Positions 1-6,636 are shown, numbered from the stretch's first letter. The stretch is DNA of 8,987 nt from an uncultured Eubacteriales bacterium (GCA_902765035.1 CACWYF010000139.1:1-8987), one strand, 5' to 3'. The notes: a model not told the origin generated them from the letters alone. Translations and numbers: made by a program.

Positions 1-1
1 A

Positions 2-856
2 GATCCCAAGAGACTGCTGATCGGCGATGACGAGCACGGCTGGGACGACGAAGGCGTATTCAACTTCGAAGGCGGCTGCTATGCTAAGGTCATCAACCTC
101 GACAAAGAGTCCGAGCCCGACATCTACAACGCGATCAGAAGAGATGCTCTTCTTGAGAACGTTACTGTTGATGAGAACGGCAAGATCGATTTCGCTGACA
201 AGAGCGTAACCGAGAACACCCGTGTTTCTTATCCCATCGAGCACATCGAGAACATCGTTAAGAAGGTTAACCCCATCTCTGCAGGCCCTGCAGCTGACAA
301 CGTAATCTTCCTTAGCGCTGATGCTTTCGGTGTTCTGCCTCCGGTTTCTATTTTGACACCTGAGCAGACACAGTATTACTTCCTGAGCGGTTTCACAGCT
401 AAGCTGGCAGGTACAGAGCGCGGCATCACCGAGCCTACACCTACTTTCTCCGCTTGCTTTGGCCAGGCATTCCTCGAGCTGCACCCCACCAAGTACGGCG
501 AGGAGCTGGTTAAGAGAATGAACAAGAGCGGCGCGAAGGCTTACCTTGTGAACACAGGCTGGAACGGAACCGGCAAGCGTATCTCCATCAAGGATACTCG
601 CGGCATCATCGACGCGATCCTCAATGGCGACGTTCTGAAGGCTCCCACCAAGAAGATCCCTTACTTCAACTTCGAGGTTCCCACAGAGCTTCCCGGCGTT
701 GATCCCGCAATCCTTGACCCTCGCGACACTTATGCTGACGCAGCTGAGTGGGAGACCAAGGCTCAGGATCTGGCAGGCCGCTTCGTCAAGAACTTCAAGA
801 AGTACGAGACCAACGAGGCCGGCAAGGCACTCGTAGCAGCTGGCCCGCAGCTGTAA
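2..856 (+). CDS. pckA: Phosphoenolpyruvate carboxykinase (ATP), C-terminal 284 residues (5' end outside window)
   Basis: Cytosolic enzyme that interconverts oxaloacetate + ATP and PEP + CO2 + ADP, linking the C4-acid pool to glycolysis/gluconeogenesis. In anaerobes it can also run in the carboxylating direction (family knowledge). The frame is open from base 2 and begins just after where the Walker A loop would lie, so that loop is off-window. Visible family signatures: the GDDEHGWDD segment (the two Asp codons at 26-31 correspond to E. coli D268/D269), [16 protein letters not shown] (Arg codon 221-223 corresponds to R333), [29 protein letters not shown], and the adenine-site stretch [17 protein letters not shown]. 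It ends [14 protein letters not shown], the normal family C-terminus. The remaining length equals the expected C-terminal half, with no frameshift or missing key residue. A strong terminator follows at once, so it ends its transcript. Confidence 0.98.
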   Translation, partial: DPKRLLIGDDEHGWDDEGVFNFEGGCYAKVINLDKESEPDIYNAIRRDALLENVTVDENGKIDFADKSVTENTRVSYPIEHIENIVKKVNPISAGPAADNVIFLSADAFGVLPPVSILTPEQTQYYFLSGFTAKLAGTERGITEPTPTFSACFGQAFLELHPTKYGEELVKRMNKSGAKAYLVNTGWNGTGKRISIKDTRGIIDAILNGDVLKAPTKKIPYFNFEVPTELPGVDPAILDPRDTYADAAEWETKAQDLAGRFVKNFKKYETNEAGKALVAAGPQL

Positions 857-873
857 TTCTATTGACTTGTTTA

Positions 874-910
874 GCCGCCCGGCACCTTTTCGGTGCCGGG
901 CGGCTTTTTT
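874..910 (+). terminator. Rho-independent terminator of pckA
   Basis: A perfect 13-bp GC-rich stem (874-886 pairs with 892-904; left arm GCCGCCCGGCACC) with a 5-nt loop TTTTC is followed by six T (905-910). It starts 18 nt after the pckA stop codon and insulates the downstream gene from pckA transcription. The same 13-bp stem recurs at 6398-6430. Confidence 0.95.
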
Positions 911-976
911 GCTTATTTGGATTTCATGTAATACGCAAATACTATCCTTTTGTGTGGGGCGGAATTCATACGTAAA

Positions 977-985
977 TGATAAAAT
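977..985 (+). promoter_or_regulatory. Candidate extended -10 element upstream of the first surface-protein gene
   Basis: TGATAAAAT fits the extended -10 pattern TGnTATAAT with one mismatch in the hexamer. It lies in an AT-rich stretch (about 967-1012) between the pckA terminator and the leader. No good -35 hexamer is seen 17 bp upstream, so this rests on the extended -10 alone. If used, transcription would start near 990, giving a leader of about 65-70 nt. A second AT-rich palindrome, GAATTATAAATTC (991-1003), overlaps the expected start region. Confidence 0.3.
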
Positions 986-1014
986 TAAATGAATTATAAA
1001 TTCTGTAATTAATG

Positions 1015-1058
1015 CTCCCGGGGCAACCGGAGAATTAAAACCATAAAGGGAGGTAATT
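1015..1058 (+). promoter_or_regulatory. 5' leader with short hairpin and strong RBS
   Basis: A small hairpin (CTCC 1015-1018 with GGAG 1029-1032, extended by two G-C pairs past a bulged C) is followed by an A-rich stretch and the ribosome binding site AGGGAGG (1047-1053), 5 nt before the ATG at 1059. This RBS fixes the start codon. The segment from CCGGAG to the ATG closely matches the leader of the second surface-protein gene (6605-6636). Confidence 0.7.
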
Positions 1059-1619
1059 ATGAAAAGGAAACAGATCACAGCGATCCTGATGTCCGCAATC
1101 CTGACGGTTTCAGCCTGCATGCCTATGAACAGCATCAGCGCGATGGCCGCAGAAAATGCAGGCGCGGGAGCAACCGAAGTGGCGGCGGAAGCAGCGGCAG
1201 CGCAAGAGCCGCAACAAGAGCCGGCCGCAGAGCCAACGCAGGAACCGGCCGCAGAGCCAACGCAGGAACCGGCGGCAGAGCCGACACAGGAGCCGGCCGC
1301 AGAACCGACCCAGGAGCCGGCAGCAGATCCTGCGGTAGAGCCGACGCAGCCAGAGACGACTGAGAACGGAGACACCGGCGCAGAAGACAAGAAGGATGAT
1401 CCTTCCGGGACCGCTTCAACTAGCGATACCGCTTCAACCGACGAACCCGCAGCGGATCCCGACGCAGCAGATCCCGCGGCGGATCACACAGCAGTAGATC
1501 CCGTTGCAACAAATCCCGACGAAGCAGCCCCCGCAGAAGCAAATCCTGCAAATGAGGAAGCAACCGAAGAGGCTCAGCGGTTGATATTACGGCAGACAGC
1601 TCGGCAAAGTTCTCAGTAA
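1059..1619 (+). CDS. N-terminal fragment: signal peptide and Glu/Pro/Ala linker (truncated by frameshift)
   Basis: As written this frame encodes 186 residues and stops at 1617-1619. Residues 1-31 form a Sec signal peptide: basic MKRK start, hydrophobic ITAILMSAILTVSAC core, and a probable signal-peptidase I site in the SAMAAE region. Residues 32-172 are a low-complexity linker rich in Ala, Glu, Pro, Thr and Asp, including five EPxQEPAA units, probably an extended spacer near the cell wall. The last 13-14 codons (about 1578-1616, RLILRQTARQSSQ) are out of frame. The true product continues one frame over as AVDITADSS. Start chosen for the AGGGAGG site 5 nt upstream and the near-identical start of the paralogue at 6637. 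If translated alone, it would export only a short acidic disordered peptide. Confidence 0.75.
   Translation: MKRKQITAILMSAILTVSACMPMNSISAMAAENAGAGATEVAAEAAAAQEPQQEPAAEPTQEPAAEPTQEPAAEPTQEPAAEPTQEPAADPAVEPTQPETTENGDTGAEDKKDDPSGTASTSDTASTDEPAADPDAADPAADHTAVDPVATNPDEAAPAEANPANEEATEEAQRLILRQTARQSSQ
1206..1325 (+). repeat. 24-bp tandem repeat, five units, encoding EPTQEPAA
   Basis: Units at 1206-1229 (EPQQEPAA), 1230-1253, 1254-1277, 1278-1301 and 1302-1325 (all EPTQEPAA). The second and third differ by one base; the others carry mostly silent changes. The period is a multiple of three, so unit gain or loss changes linker length without breaking the frame. The array lies in the disordered linker between signal peptide and first folded domain. 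Confidence 0.95.
1572..1582 (+). other. Frameshift site 1 (about one base missing)
   Basis: Before this point the coding frame starts at multiples of three; after it, conserved domain sequence (AVDITADSSAKFSV from codon 1577) reads in the frame one base back. Adding one base between 1576 and 1577 joins ...EEA to AVDITAD. In the new frame the nearest upstream stop is TGA at 1553-1555, so the switch must occur between 1556 and the old-frame stop at 1617. No homopolymer or X-XXY-YYZ slippery heptamer is present. Confidence 0.8.
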
Positions 1620-4600
1620 CCGACGAATCTCCGTATTGCTTTTTCCGATTCATACCTGCTAAAACCGGAAGGTACAGATTCTATACAAATGGCTATATAG
1701 AGAGTATAGAACTGGTCGATGAATACTATCATGTATTGACGGAATTCTATAGTAGCGACGATGAATCCTCCGGTATTGAGTATGAACTGAGAAAGGGCAA
1801 AACATATTATTATATTGTCAAAGTCTATGAAGAAGATACAGTCACAGCCTATCTTGAAACCGTTTCGGTCCACAGTCTGGAGGTAGACGGCGAAGAAAAA
1901 CAGACAGTTGAAGTATATTGTGACCCCGTAACAGGACCCGAGCAGATCACTCTCTCTGTAACTGCGGAATCAGAGAACGCGATCACTTATGCGTGGTATA
2001 ACATGGACATGTTTGAGGAGGCTGAGGAGCCTGTCAGTACGACCTCCAGCTATACATTTACACCTAGTTATAGTGACGATAGAATCTTCTGTACGATCAG
2101 CGACGGAAATGAAACTGTTCACAGAGAGTTTTACATGAAGCTGAACCATTTTATGGTTGAGAAGGATCCGGACTATCCATACAATCCGGTTAAAGTCTAT
2201 GCAGAATATGGCCAGCCGGCGCAGCTTCACGTAAATGTTTCGGCTGATGATACGTCCAGGCTGAATTATAGCTGGTCGGTTGGAAACTACGTGGAAGATG
2301 ATGATTACTGGGACTATGAACCGGCAGCGGGAGATAATGGTCAAAGTACTTTCCAAACCGAACCCGTAACCGGTCATAAAATGTATAGATGTTCCATAAG
2401 TGACCAGTATGGAAATGATGACTATATTGAGTATGAAGTCTTCGTTGAAAACAACTTTAAAGCATATGTCATCACAGACCCCGACAATATTGATGTGGAC
2501 AATACACATGCTGTGATTTATTTGATAGAGGGAGATGAGGTGACACTCAAGGTTGGAGTGCAAGCGGCAGATATGACCGGGATCACATACCGGTGGTATA
2601 TGATGGGCGAAAACCTCGAAGAAGAAAATTCGAATGAGGTGCATCTCCAATACTCGGATTCTTGGGAAGGAGCTAGAGACAGTTGGTGTTATTGTACTGT
2701 AACTGATCGATACGGAACGGAAATAGTATGTGACTTCGAATTCGATATCACACATCCTTATGTCGAAACTCATTACTGGGATGGATACGTGAGAATTGAG
2801 CCCGGGGAAACAGTAACTTTGCCGGCGGCCGTAGAAACAAATATTGAAGACCTGCTGAGTTATATCTGGTATTACGATGATGAAGTTATTCCCGGAGAGA
2901 CAGGCAAAACACTGACGCTTGACGATACAGCTCTGTCCGGCTTCTATAAATGCAAAGCATATTATAAAGAATGGGAAGGGTTCTTTAGAACAGAAGTAAT
3001 CAGAGAAAACAATTTTGAAATAAGGGCCAAAAATACGACCGACGTCAAGGTCCCCGCAGGCGCTGCAGCTGAGTTGGAAGTTGTGGCAACTGCAGATGAC
3101 ACAGAGGGAATCACTTATCAGTGGTACATCCAAAATGAAAATCATGAACGTATTCCTATAGAGGGAGCCAACTCTTCCAAGTATACAGTGCCTTCAGTAA
3201 CAAGTGCTGCGGAATATTCCTGCAAGGTCGCTGATAAATATAATACAAGAGGGTCTGTATGGTTTAACGTTAATGTAGACAATAATCTCTCTGTGCATAT
3301 TGCCGGTGAACCTGTTGACACCACTGCTGCCACAATATATGTGAACCCGGGAGAGACAGCAAAGCTTGAAGTGGTGGCTGAGGCCAACGATACTTCGGGG
3401 ATCACGTATGAGTGGTTTAGTTATGACACGTATGAGTCGGAGACGACACAATCCGGTGTTTATGAATTTGTACCGACAAGATATACACGTGTAGAGGTCA
3501 CTGTAACAGACAAATATGGTAATAAAGCGGATGCCGAGTTCTATGTGTATATTGACACCGGGCTTACCGCCAATCCGGAAGCACATACGACGGGTGGGAA
3601 TGCACTGCCCTGTGAAAGAAACGGGAATGATCCGGAATATGTTAGATACGTAGTCTATGTTCCTGCCGGTGAAGGGGTAATCCTGAATCCTAACGCCACT
3701 GTGGAGCAAGGTAACATTAGGTATGTATGGCAATGGGATGATCAAGAAACATGGGAAACTATGACCAGCAGCGCTGATCAACTGGTTATCGATGCGTGCA
3801 ATGAAAGGAATAGTTACACTTGCACGGTCAGAGACGATTATGATAACTGTATCGATCTCGTTTTTGAAATCGTGATCGACAACCAACTGGTCGCATACCC
3901 TGAAGGTGCCCCTGGCAGCGATACCAGATACATCTATGCGGCACCCGGATCGGAAGTGACGCTGACAACCATCGCCACTGCAGCAGATATGGATGGTATA
4001 GGCTATTCCTGGAATTTCTTTAAAAATGAAGATTGGCAGGATAGTGACGATTTTACTATCAACGGAAACAGTGCTGTGATTACCGTGGATGGCAACTACG
4101 AAGTGAACTGCTGGGTCTATGATAGGTACAATAATAATAAGAGAGTTACTTTCTACGTCTACCCTGAAAATCACCTGATCGTTTATCCCGAGAATGCAGG
4201 CGAGATGTGGAACGGCAGCTACAGCAACTATATGCCCATCGACGCGGAGCCCGGAGAGGTGCTCGACCTGCGTGTAATCGCGAATGCCGACAACATGGAT
4301 CACATCACCTACACCTGGGAGAAGAACGCCAAGGTGGCGAATAATGCGGGTGAGTACGAGTACACAAGCCAGACACTTCCGGAAACCACTAACACGCTCC
4401 ACATCACAGCGGACGAGACTAACACCTATACTTGTACCGTGGATGACGGCTTTGGCAGTTCCAAGAAAGTGACGTTCGATGTCACAGTCGGCGGCCTGAT
4501 CGCATATCCGGAAGGCGCGGCAGAAGTAGATGGAATGCCGAGCAGCCGTGTTGCAATTGTTGATTCCGCAGGCGGTACCAAAACACTGCTGGCCTCTGGA

Positions 4601-4624
4601 TGCGGACATGGAGAGCACAACTAA
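1577..4624 (+). CDS. Central fragment: PPC-like domain and first nine-plus Ig-like repeats
   Basis: An open frame of about 1,000 codons with no convincing start of its own: the first candidate is a TTG at 1736 inside a beta strand and without an RBS. It is therefore the continuation of the gene starting at 1059. The first ~95 residues match the pattern of bacterial prepeptidase C-terminal (PPC) beta-sandwich domains (FRFIPAKTGRYRFYTNG ... LRKGKTYYYIVKVYE). Nine full Ig-like repeats follow, with core Trp codons at 1994, 2273, 2594, 2867, 3122, 3413, 3728, 4010 and 4316; each reads roughly GE-VTL-V-A-ADD--GITY-W then Y-C-V-D-YGN. A tenth repeat begins but is cut by frameshift 2. The last 12 residues before the TAA at 4622-4624 (from 4589) are out-of-frame tail. 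Base composition is clearly more AT-rich up to about 4170 than after it. Confidence 0.75.
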   Translation, partial: AVDITADSSAKFSVTDESPYCFFRFIPAKTGRYRFYTNGYIESIELVDEYYHVLTEFYSSDDESSGIEYELRKGKTYYYIVKVYEEDTVTAYLETVSVHSLEVDGEEKQTVEVYCDPVTGPEQITLSVTAESENAITYAWYNMDMFEEAEEPVSTTSSYTFTPSYSDDRIFCTISDGNETVHREFYMKLNHFMVEKDPDYPYNPVKVYAEYGQPAQLHVNVSADDTSRLNYSWSVGNYVEDDDYWDYEPAAGDNGQSTFQTEPVTGHKMYRCSISDQYGNDDYIEYEVFVENNFKAYVITDPDNIDVDNTHAVIYLIEGDEVTLKVGVQAADMTGITYRWYMMGENLEEENSNEVHLQYSDSWEGARDSWCYCTVTDRYGTEIVCDFEFDITHPYVETHYWDGYVRIEPGETVTLPAAVETNIEDLLSYIWYYDDEVIPGETGKTLTLDDTALSGFYKCKAYYKEWEGFFRTEVIRENNFEIRAKNTTDVKVPAGAAAELEVVATADDTEGITYQWYIQNENHERIPIEGANSSKYTVPSVTSAAEYSCKVADKYNTRGSVWFNVNVDNNLSVHIAGEPVDTTAATIYVNPGETAKLEVVAEANDTSGITYEWFSYDTYESETTQSGVYEFVPTRYTRVEVTVTDKYGNKADAEFYVYIDTGLTANPEAHTTGGNALPCERNGNDPEYVRYVVYVPAGEGVILNPNATVEQGNIRYVWQWDDQETWETMTSSADQLVIDACNERNSYTCTVRDDYDNCIDLVFEIVIDNQLVAYPEGAPGSDTRYIYAAPGSEVTLTTIATAADMDGIGYSWNFFKNEDWQDSDDFTINGNSAVITVDGNYEVNCWVYDRYNNNKRVTFYVYPENHLIVYPENAGEMWNGSYSNYMPIDAEPGEVLDLRVIANADNMDHITYTWEKNAKVANNAGEYEYTSQTLPETTNTLHITADETNTYTCTVDDGFGSSKKVTFDVTVGGLIAYPEGAAEVDGMPSSRVAIVDSAGGTKTLLASGCGHGEHN

Positions 4625-5300
4625 CGAGCTGACTGTCAAACTCGACACAGCAAAGAGATATCTCTGCGTCGTTTCTGACACGCATGGAAACCAGGCATGC
4701 GCATACTTCTATGTCAACGTGGACGGTATCAAACTTACCTCCAACTACGGCACACCCGAGCTGGTAGGCGACAACAGCTATGTAGTCAAAGTCCCTGTCA
4801 AAGTAGGAGAAGAGACCACTCTTCAGGCTATTCCTGTAGGCAGCAGCGCAGAAGGTCTCACATTTAGATGGCTGGGCGATGAGTTCGACACCATTCCAGG
4901 CGCGACCGGAAACTCCTACACATTTACCGGCGGCGTAGGCACCCGCTACCAGTGCAGAGTTACCGATGCAAACGGCGTTGTGTCCAAACTCACCTTCGAA
5001 CTGCAGACAGACAATGAGCTGAGTGCGAAGTGCGCTATAGTAAAAGAGGACGGAACTACAGAAAACTATGAATATCAGGGAATAGTGGTCAACGCAAACG
5101 TCGGCGATACAGTCACCCTTGCAATGAACGTCAGCTGCCTCAATGATAATCATCTGCGTTATGAGTGGGTAGACAATCTTGGCAGACAAGTCGGAACTGC
5201 GGCAACCTGTCCCGTGACGGTTGAAGGTAACGGCACATATACCGGCCGTGTGACGGATGGTTATGGCAATTCGGTAAGTGTATTGTTCCGTGTTTTGACC
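1870..5300 (+). repeat. Twelve tandem Ig-like protein repeats (~85-107 residues each)
   Basis: The repeats are recognised by a core Trp after a GITY-like strand and a later Y-C-V-D-YGN strand. Core Trp codons start at 1994, 2273, 2594, 2867, 3122, 3413, 3728, 4010, 4316, 4590, 4869 and 5166, a spacing of 255-321 bp. They are divergent at DNA level, so this is a protein-level repeat. The tenth unit lacks the strand between TL and the core Trp. In Ig-fold terms the F-strand Cys is usually present, but no B-strand partner Cys is seen. Repeats 6 and 12 lack even the F-strand Cys. Confidence 0.85.
4586..4592 (+). other. Frameshift site 2 with internal repeat deletion
   Basis: The frame switches from codon CTG (4586-4588) to TGG (4590-4592), skipping one base. 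The join reads AGGTKTL then WPLDADMESTTNELTV. In the other repeats about 15 residues (such as EVVATADDTEGITYQ) separate this Leu from the core Trp, so the simplest event is a deletion of about 44 bp rather than a one-base change. This length is inferred by comparison with neighbouring repeats. Confidence 0.65.
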
Positions 5301-6362
5301 AATGGTGAGGCGCTCAAAGATGCAGTGTGCACCCTCTCGCAGACCTCGTATCCATTTGACGGAAAGCCGAAGAGACCTGAGGTAACTGTGGTCCTGAATG
5401 GCAGAACTCTGGTTGCCGGCGTGGATTACACCGTTGCTTATTCGAAGAACGTCGATCCCGGTACAGCAGCCGTCATTATCACCGGAAGAACTGTAGAGGG
5501 CACGAAGTATCTGTTCTTCACGATCGGAAATATGATCCAGACGCCAGCCGCGGACGTGGATGAGATCATTGTCGGAGTTGGCTACACCAAGACTTTCAAT
5601 ATCGAAGGCTGCCACACGCCTCTTTCGGCGAGCGGCGTGAATGCGGCGATCGCGACGGCGACGATCTCCGAGCAGACAGTTTCCGTGAAGGGAGTGAAAG
5701 TCGGCACCTATGAGCTGGCGCTCACCGCGGCTTCCAATGATGTTTACAATGAGGCGCAGGTCACCAGCAAGAGCGGCAATCCGACGATCACGGTCAAAGT
5801 TGTTCCCGCCAAGACAGCATCTGTCACCGCGGCGAACGCCAACAAGGGCATCAAGATCACCTGGAAGAAAGTCACCGGCGCGACGGGCTACGTCATCAAG
5901 CGCCAGGCCGGTTCCGGCGAGTGGAAGTCAATCAAGACGATCACCAGTGGTAGTACACTCACCTATACAGATACTTACGGCAACACCAACGGCACTAAGT
6001 ACACCTACAGGGTCTACGCGAAGGCCGCGACTGGAACCAGTTACCTCTATAGGGCTGTCGAGTGCTACAAGGTCGCAAGACCTACGATCAGCTCCGTGAC
6101 CAACTCGGCCTCCAAGAAGATGACGGTCAAGTGGGCCAAGAACGCAAAGGCCAACGGCTACCAGATCCATTACGGCCTCAAGAGCAACTTCTCCGGCGCC
6201 AAGACCGTACCGGCTGATAAGAACTCCATCGTCACTAAGACCATCGGAGGCCTTACTAAGGGCAAGAAGTACTACGTGAGACTGAGGACCTACAAGAAAG
6301 TCGGTTCTAAGAAGTATTACTCGACGTGGAGTCCTACTAAGACGGTGACGATTAAGAAGTAA
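4590..6362 (+). CDS. C-terminal fragment: last Ig-like repeats, beta domains and two FnIII domains
   Basis: About 590 codons to the TAA at 6360-6362. Contents in order: the rest of repeat 10 (ELTVKLDTAKRYLCVVSD), repeats 11 and 12 (Trp codons 4869 and 5166), a beta domain at ~5307-5535 with the hallmark SYPFDGK ... GVDYTVAYSKN ... GTAAVIITG, seen widely in clostridial surface proteins, a second beta domain at ~5541-5808 (ADVDEIIVGVGYTKTF ... ITVKVVP), and two FnIII domains at ~5811-6075 (ITWKKVTGATGYVIKR) and ~6078-6359 (MTVKWAKNAKANGYQIHY ... YYSTWSPTKTVTIKK). The FnIII tail is strongly Lys/Arg-rich, in contrast to the acidic repeats. An ATG exists at 4530 (out of register with the conserved domain) and another at 4608, but neither has a convincing RBS, so independent translation is unlikely. 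A hairpin terminator follows 33 nt after the stop. Confidence 0.75.
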   Translation, partial: WPLDADMESTTNELTVKLDTAKRYLCVVSDTHGNQACAYFYVNVDGIKLTSNYGTPELVGDNSYVVKVPVKVGEETTLQAIPVGSSAEGLTFRWLGDEFDTIPGATGNSYTFTGGVGTRYQCRVTDANGVVSKLTFELQTDNELSAKCAIVKEDGTTENYEYQGIVVNANVGDTVTLAMNVSCLNDNHLRYEWVDNLGRQVGTAATCPVTVEGNGTYTGRVTDGYGNSVSVLFRVLTNGEALKDAVCTLSQTSYPFDGKPKRPEVTVVLNGRTLVAGVDYTVAYSKNVDPGTAAVIITGRTVEGTKYLFFTIGNMIQTPAADVDEIIVGVGYTKTFNIEGCHTPLSASGVNAAIATATISEQTVSVKGVKVGTYELALTAASNDVYNEAQVTSKSGNPTITVKVVPAKTASVTAANANKGIKITWKKVTGATGYVIKRQAGSGEWKSIKTITSGSTLTYTDTYGNTNGTKYTYRVYAKAATGTSYLYRAVECYKVARPTISSVTNSASKKMTVKWAKNAKANGYQIHYGLKSNFSGAKTVPADKNSIVTKTIGGLTKGKKYYVRLRTYKKVGSKKYYSTWSPTKTVTIKK

Positions 6363-6395
6363 GAATTCTGGATTAAGTGTATATTTGAAATGATT

Positions 6396-6438
6396 CAGCC
6401 GCCCGGCACCTTACATTGGTGCCGGGCGGCTGGTTTGT
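6396..6438 (+). terminator. Hairpin terminator after the first surface-protein gene
   Basis: A perfect 15-bp stem (6396-6410 with 6418-6432) closes a 7-nt loop TTACATT. The inner 13 bp are identical to the pckA terminator stem at 874-904. The trailing tract (GTTTGTTA) is only moderately T-rich, so termination may be weaker than at pckA. It lies 33 nt after the stop at 6362. Confidence 0.8.
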
Positions 6439-6528
6439 TACTAGTCGGGAAAGAAGAAATAAACTCTGTTCCAAAAAGCGGACAATGCCTCTTCGGACAC
6501 TACAATTATGAGGAAATCTGATTGAAAT

Positions 6529-6546
6529 CATACTAAACTTAGTATG
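6529..6546. promoter_or_regulatory. 18-nt inverted repeat, possible operator
   Basis: CATACTAAACTTAGTATG is a perfect 7-bp inverted repeat (6529-6535 and 6540-6546) around AACT. It lies 90 nt upstream of the second surface-protein ATG, beyond the terminator, where a promoter is expected. Its length and AT-rich half-sites suit a dimeric regulator, but no regulator gene is in the window and I see no clear -35/-10 pair around it. It could also be a small RNA stem. Confidence 0.35.
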
Positions 6547-6593
6547 TGGGGCAGTTTTGGGTTCTACTTCTTGTATGAGTCCGTGCTTTAAAA

Positions 6594-6636
6594 CCCCGGT
6601 GTTTCCGGAGGAATAAAACATAAAAGGGAGGCAACT
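6594..6636 (+). promoter_or_regulatory. 5' leader with short hairpin and strong RBS of the second surface-protein gene
   Basis: CCGG (6596-6599) can pair with CCGG (6605-6608) across TGTTT. An A-rich stretch and AGGGAGG (6625-6631), 5 nt before the ATG at 6637, follow. From CCGGAG to the start codon it parallels the leader at 1027-1058, so the duplication included the 5' untranslated region. The rest of the intergenic region 6363-6636 holds only the terminator and the inverted repeat; I see no further gene there. Confidence 0.65.

Larger units (their letters stand above)
1059..6362 (+). pseudogene. Giant secreted Ig-like/FnIII surface protein, reading frame broken twice
   Basis: I read this as one ancestral gene (about 1,767 codons) carrying two frame breaks, near 1577 and near 4589. 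Reconstructed order: signal peptide (residues 1 to ~31), Ala/Glu/Pro/Thr linker (~32-172), PPC-like beta domain (~174-270), twelve Ig-like repeats (core Trp residues ~313 to ~1370), a FDGK/DYTV beta domain, a further beta domain, two FnIII domains, then stop. No LPXTG sorting signal, SLH repeat or transmembrane helix is visible, so retention at the surface, if any, must use another route. The linked domains continue smoothly across each break in a new frame, and the intact paralogue at 6637 has the same order, which supports a single original gene. It could be a true pseudogene, a strain-specific inactivation, or (less likely, as neither site is a homopolymer) sequencing error. No function beyond a likely extracellular surface or adhesive role can be assigned. 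Confidence 0.8.

Noticed and set aside
1015..1050. GGGGCAACC in the leader resembles the GGGCAAACC core of a c-di-GMP-I riboswitch
   Set aside because: The second conserved helix and the downstream GACGCAAAG-like segment are absent, and the equivalent position in the paralogue leader (GGTGTTTCC) does not keep the motif. A short hairpin is all I can support.
1107..1118. Lipobox-like VSAC at residues 17-20 of both surface proteins
   Set aside because: It fits the lipobox pattern, but a good signal-peptidase I site (SAMAAE) follows about ten residues later, and the segment after the Cys (MPMNSIS) reads like the c-region of a longer Sec signal. Lipoprotein processing cannot be excluded but is less likely.
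1206..1325. CRISPR-like array of 24-bp repeats
   Set aside because: The units abut without spacers and encode EPTQEPAA in frame within a protein linker.
1556..1620. Programmed ribosomal frameshifting as the cause of the frame breaks
   Set aside because: Neither site has a slippery heptamer, shifty stop codon context or an obvious stimulatory stem, and the second site also lacks about 15 residues of a repeat. Mutation fits better.
1736..1738. TTG at 1736 as a genuine start of the central open frame
   Set aside because: The same frame already encodes domain-like sequence upstream to about 1577, and there is no ribosome binding site before it.
1970..5615. Long antisense open frames on the - strand (1970-3145, 3194-4681, 4482-5615)
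   Set aside because: They lie wholly opposite the Ig-like repeats, have no recognisable domains and no RBS, and their Ile/Val/Cys-rich sequence is what the reverse complement of Asp/Tyr/Thr-rich beta-strand codons gives. The + strand frames carry clear repeated motifs.
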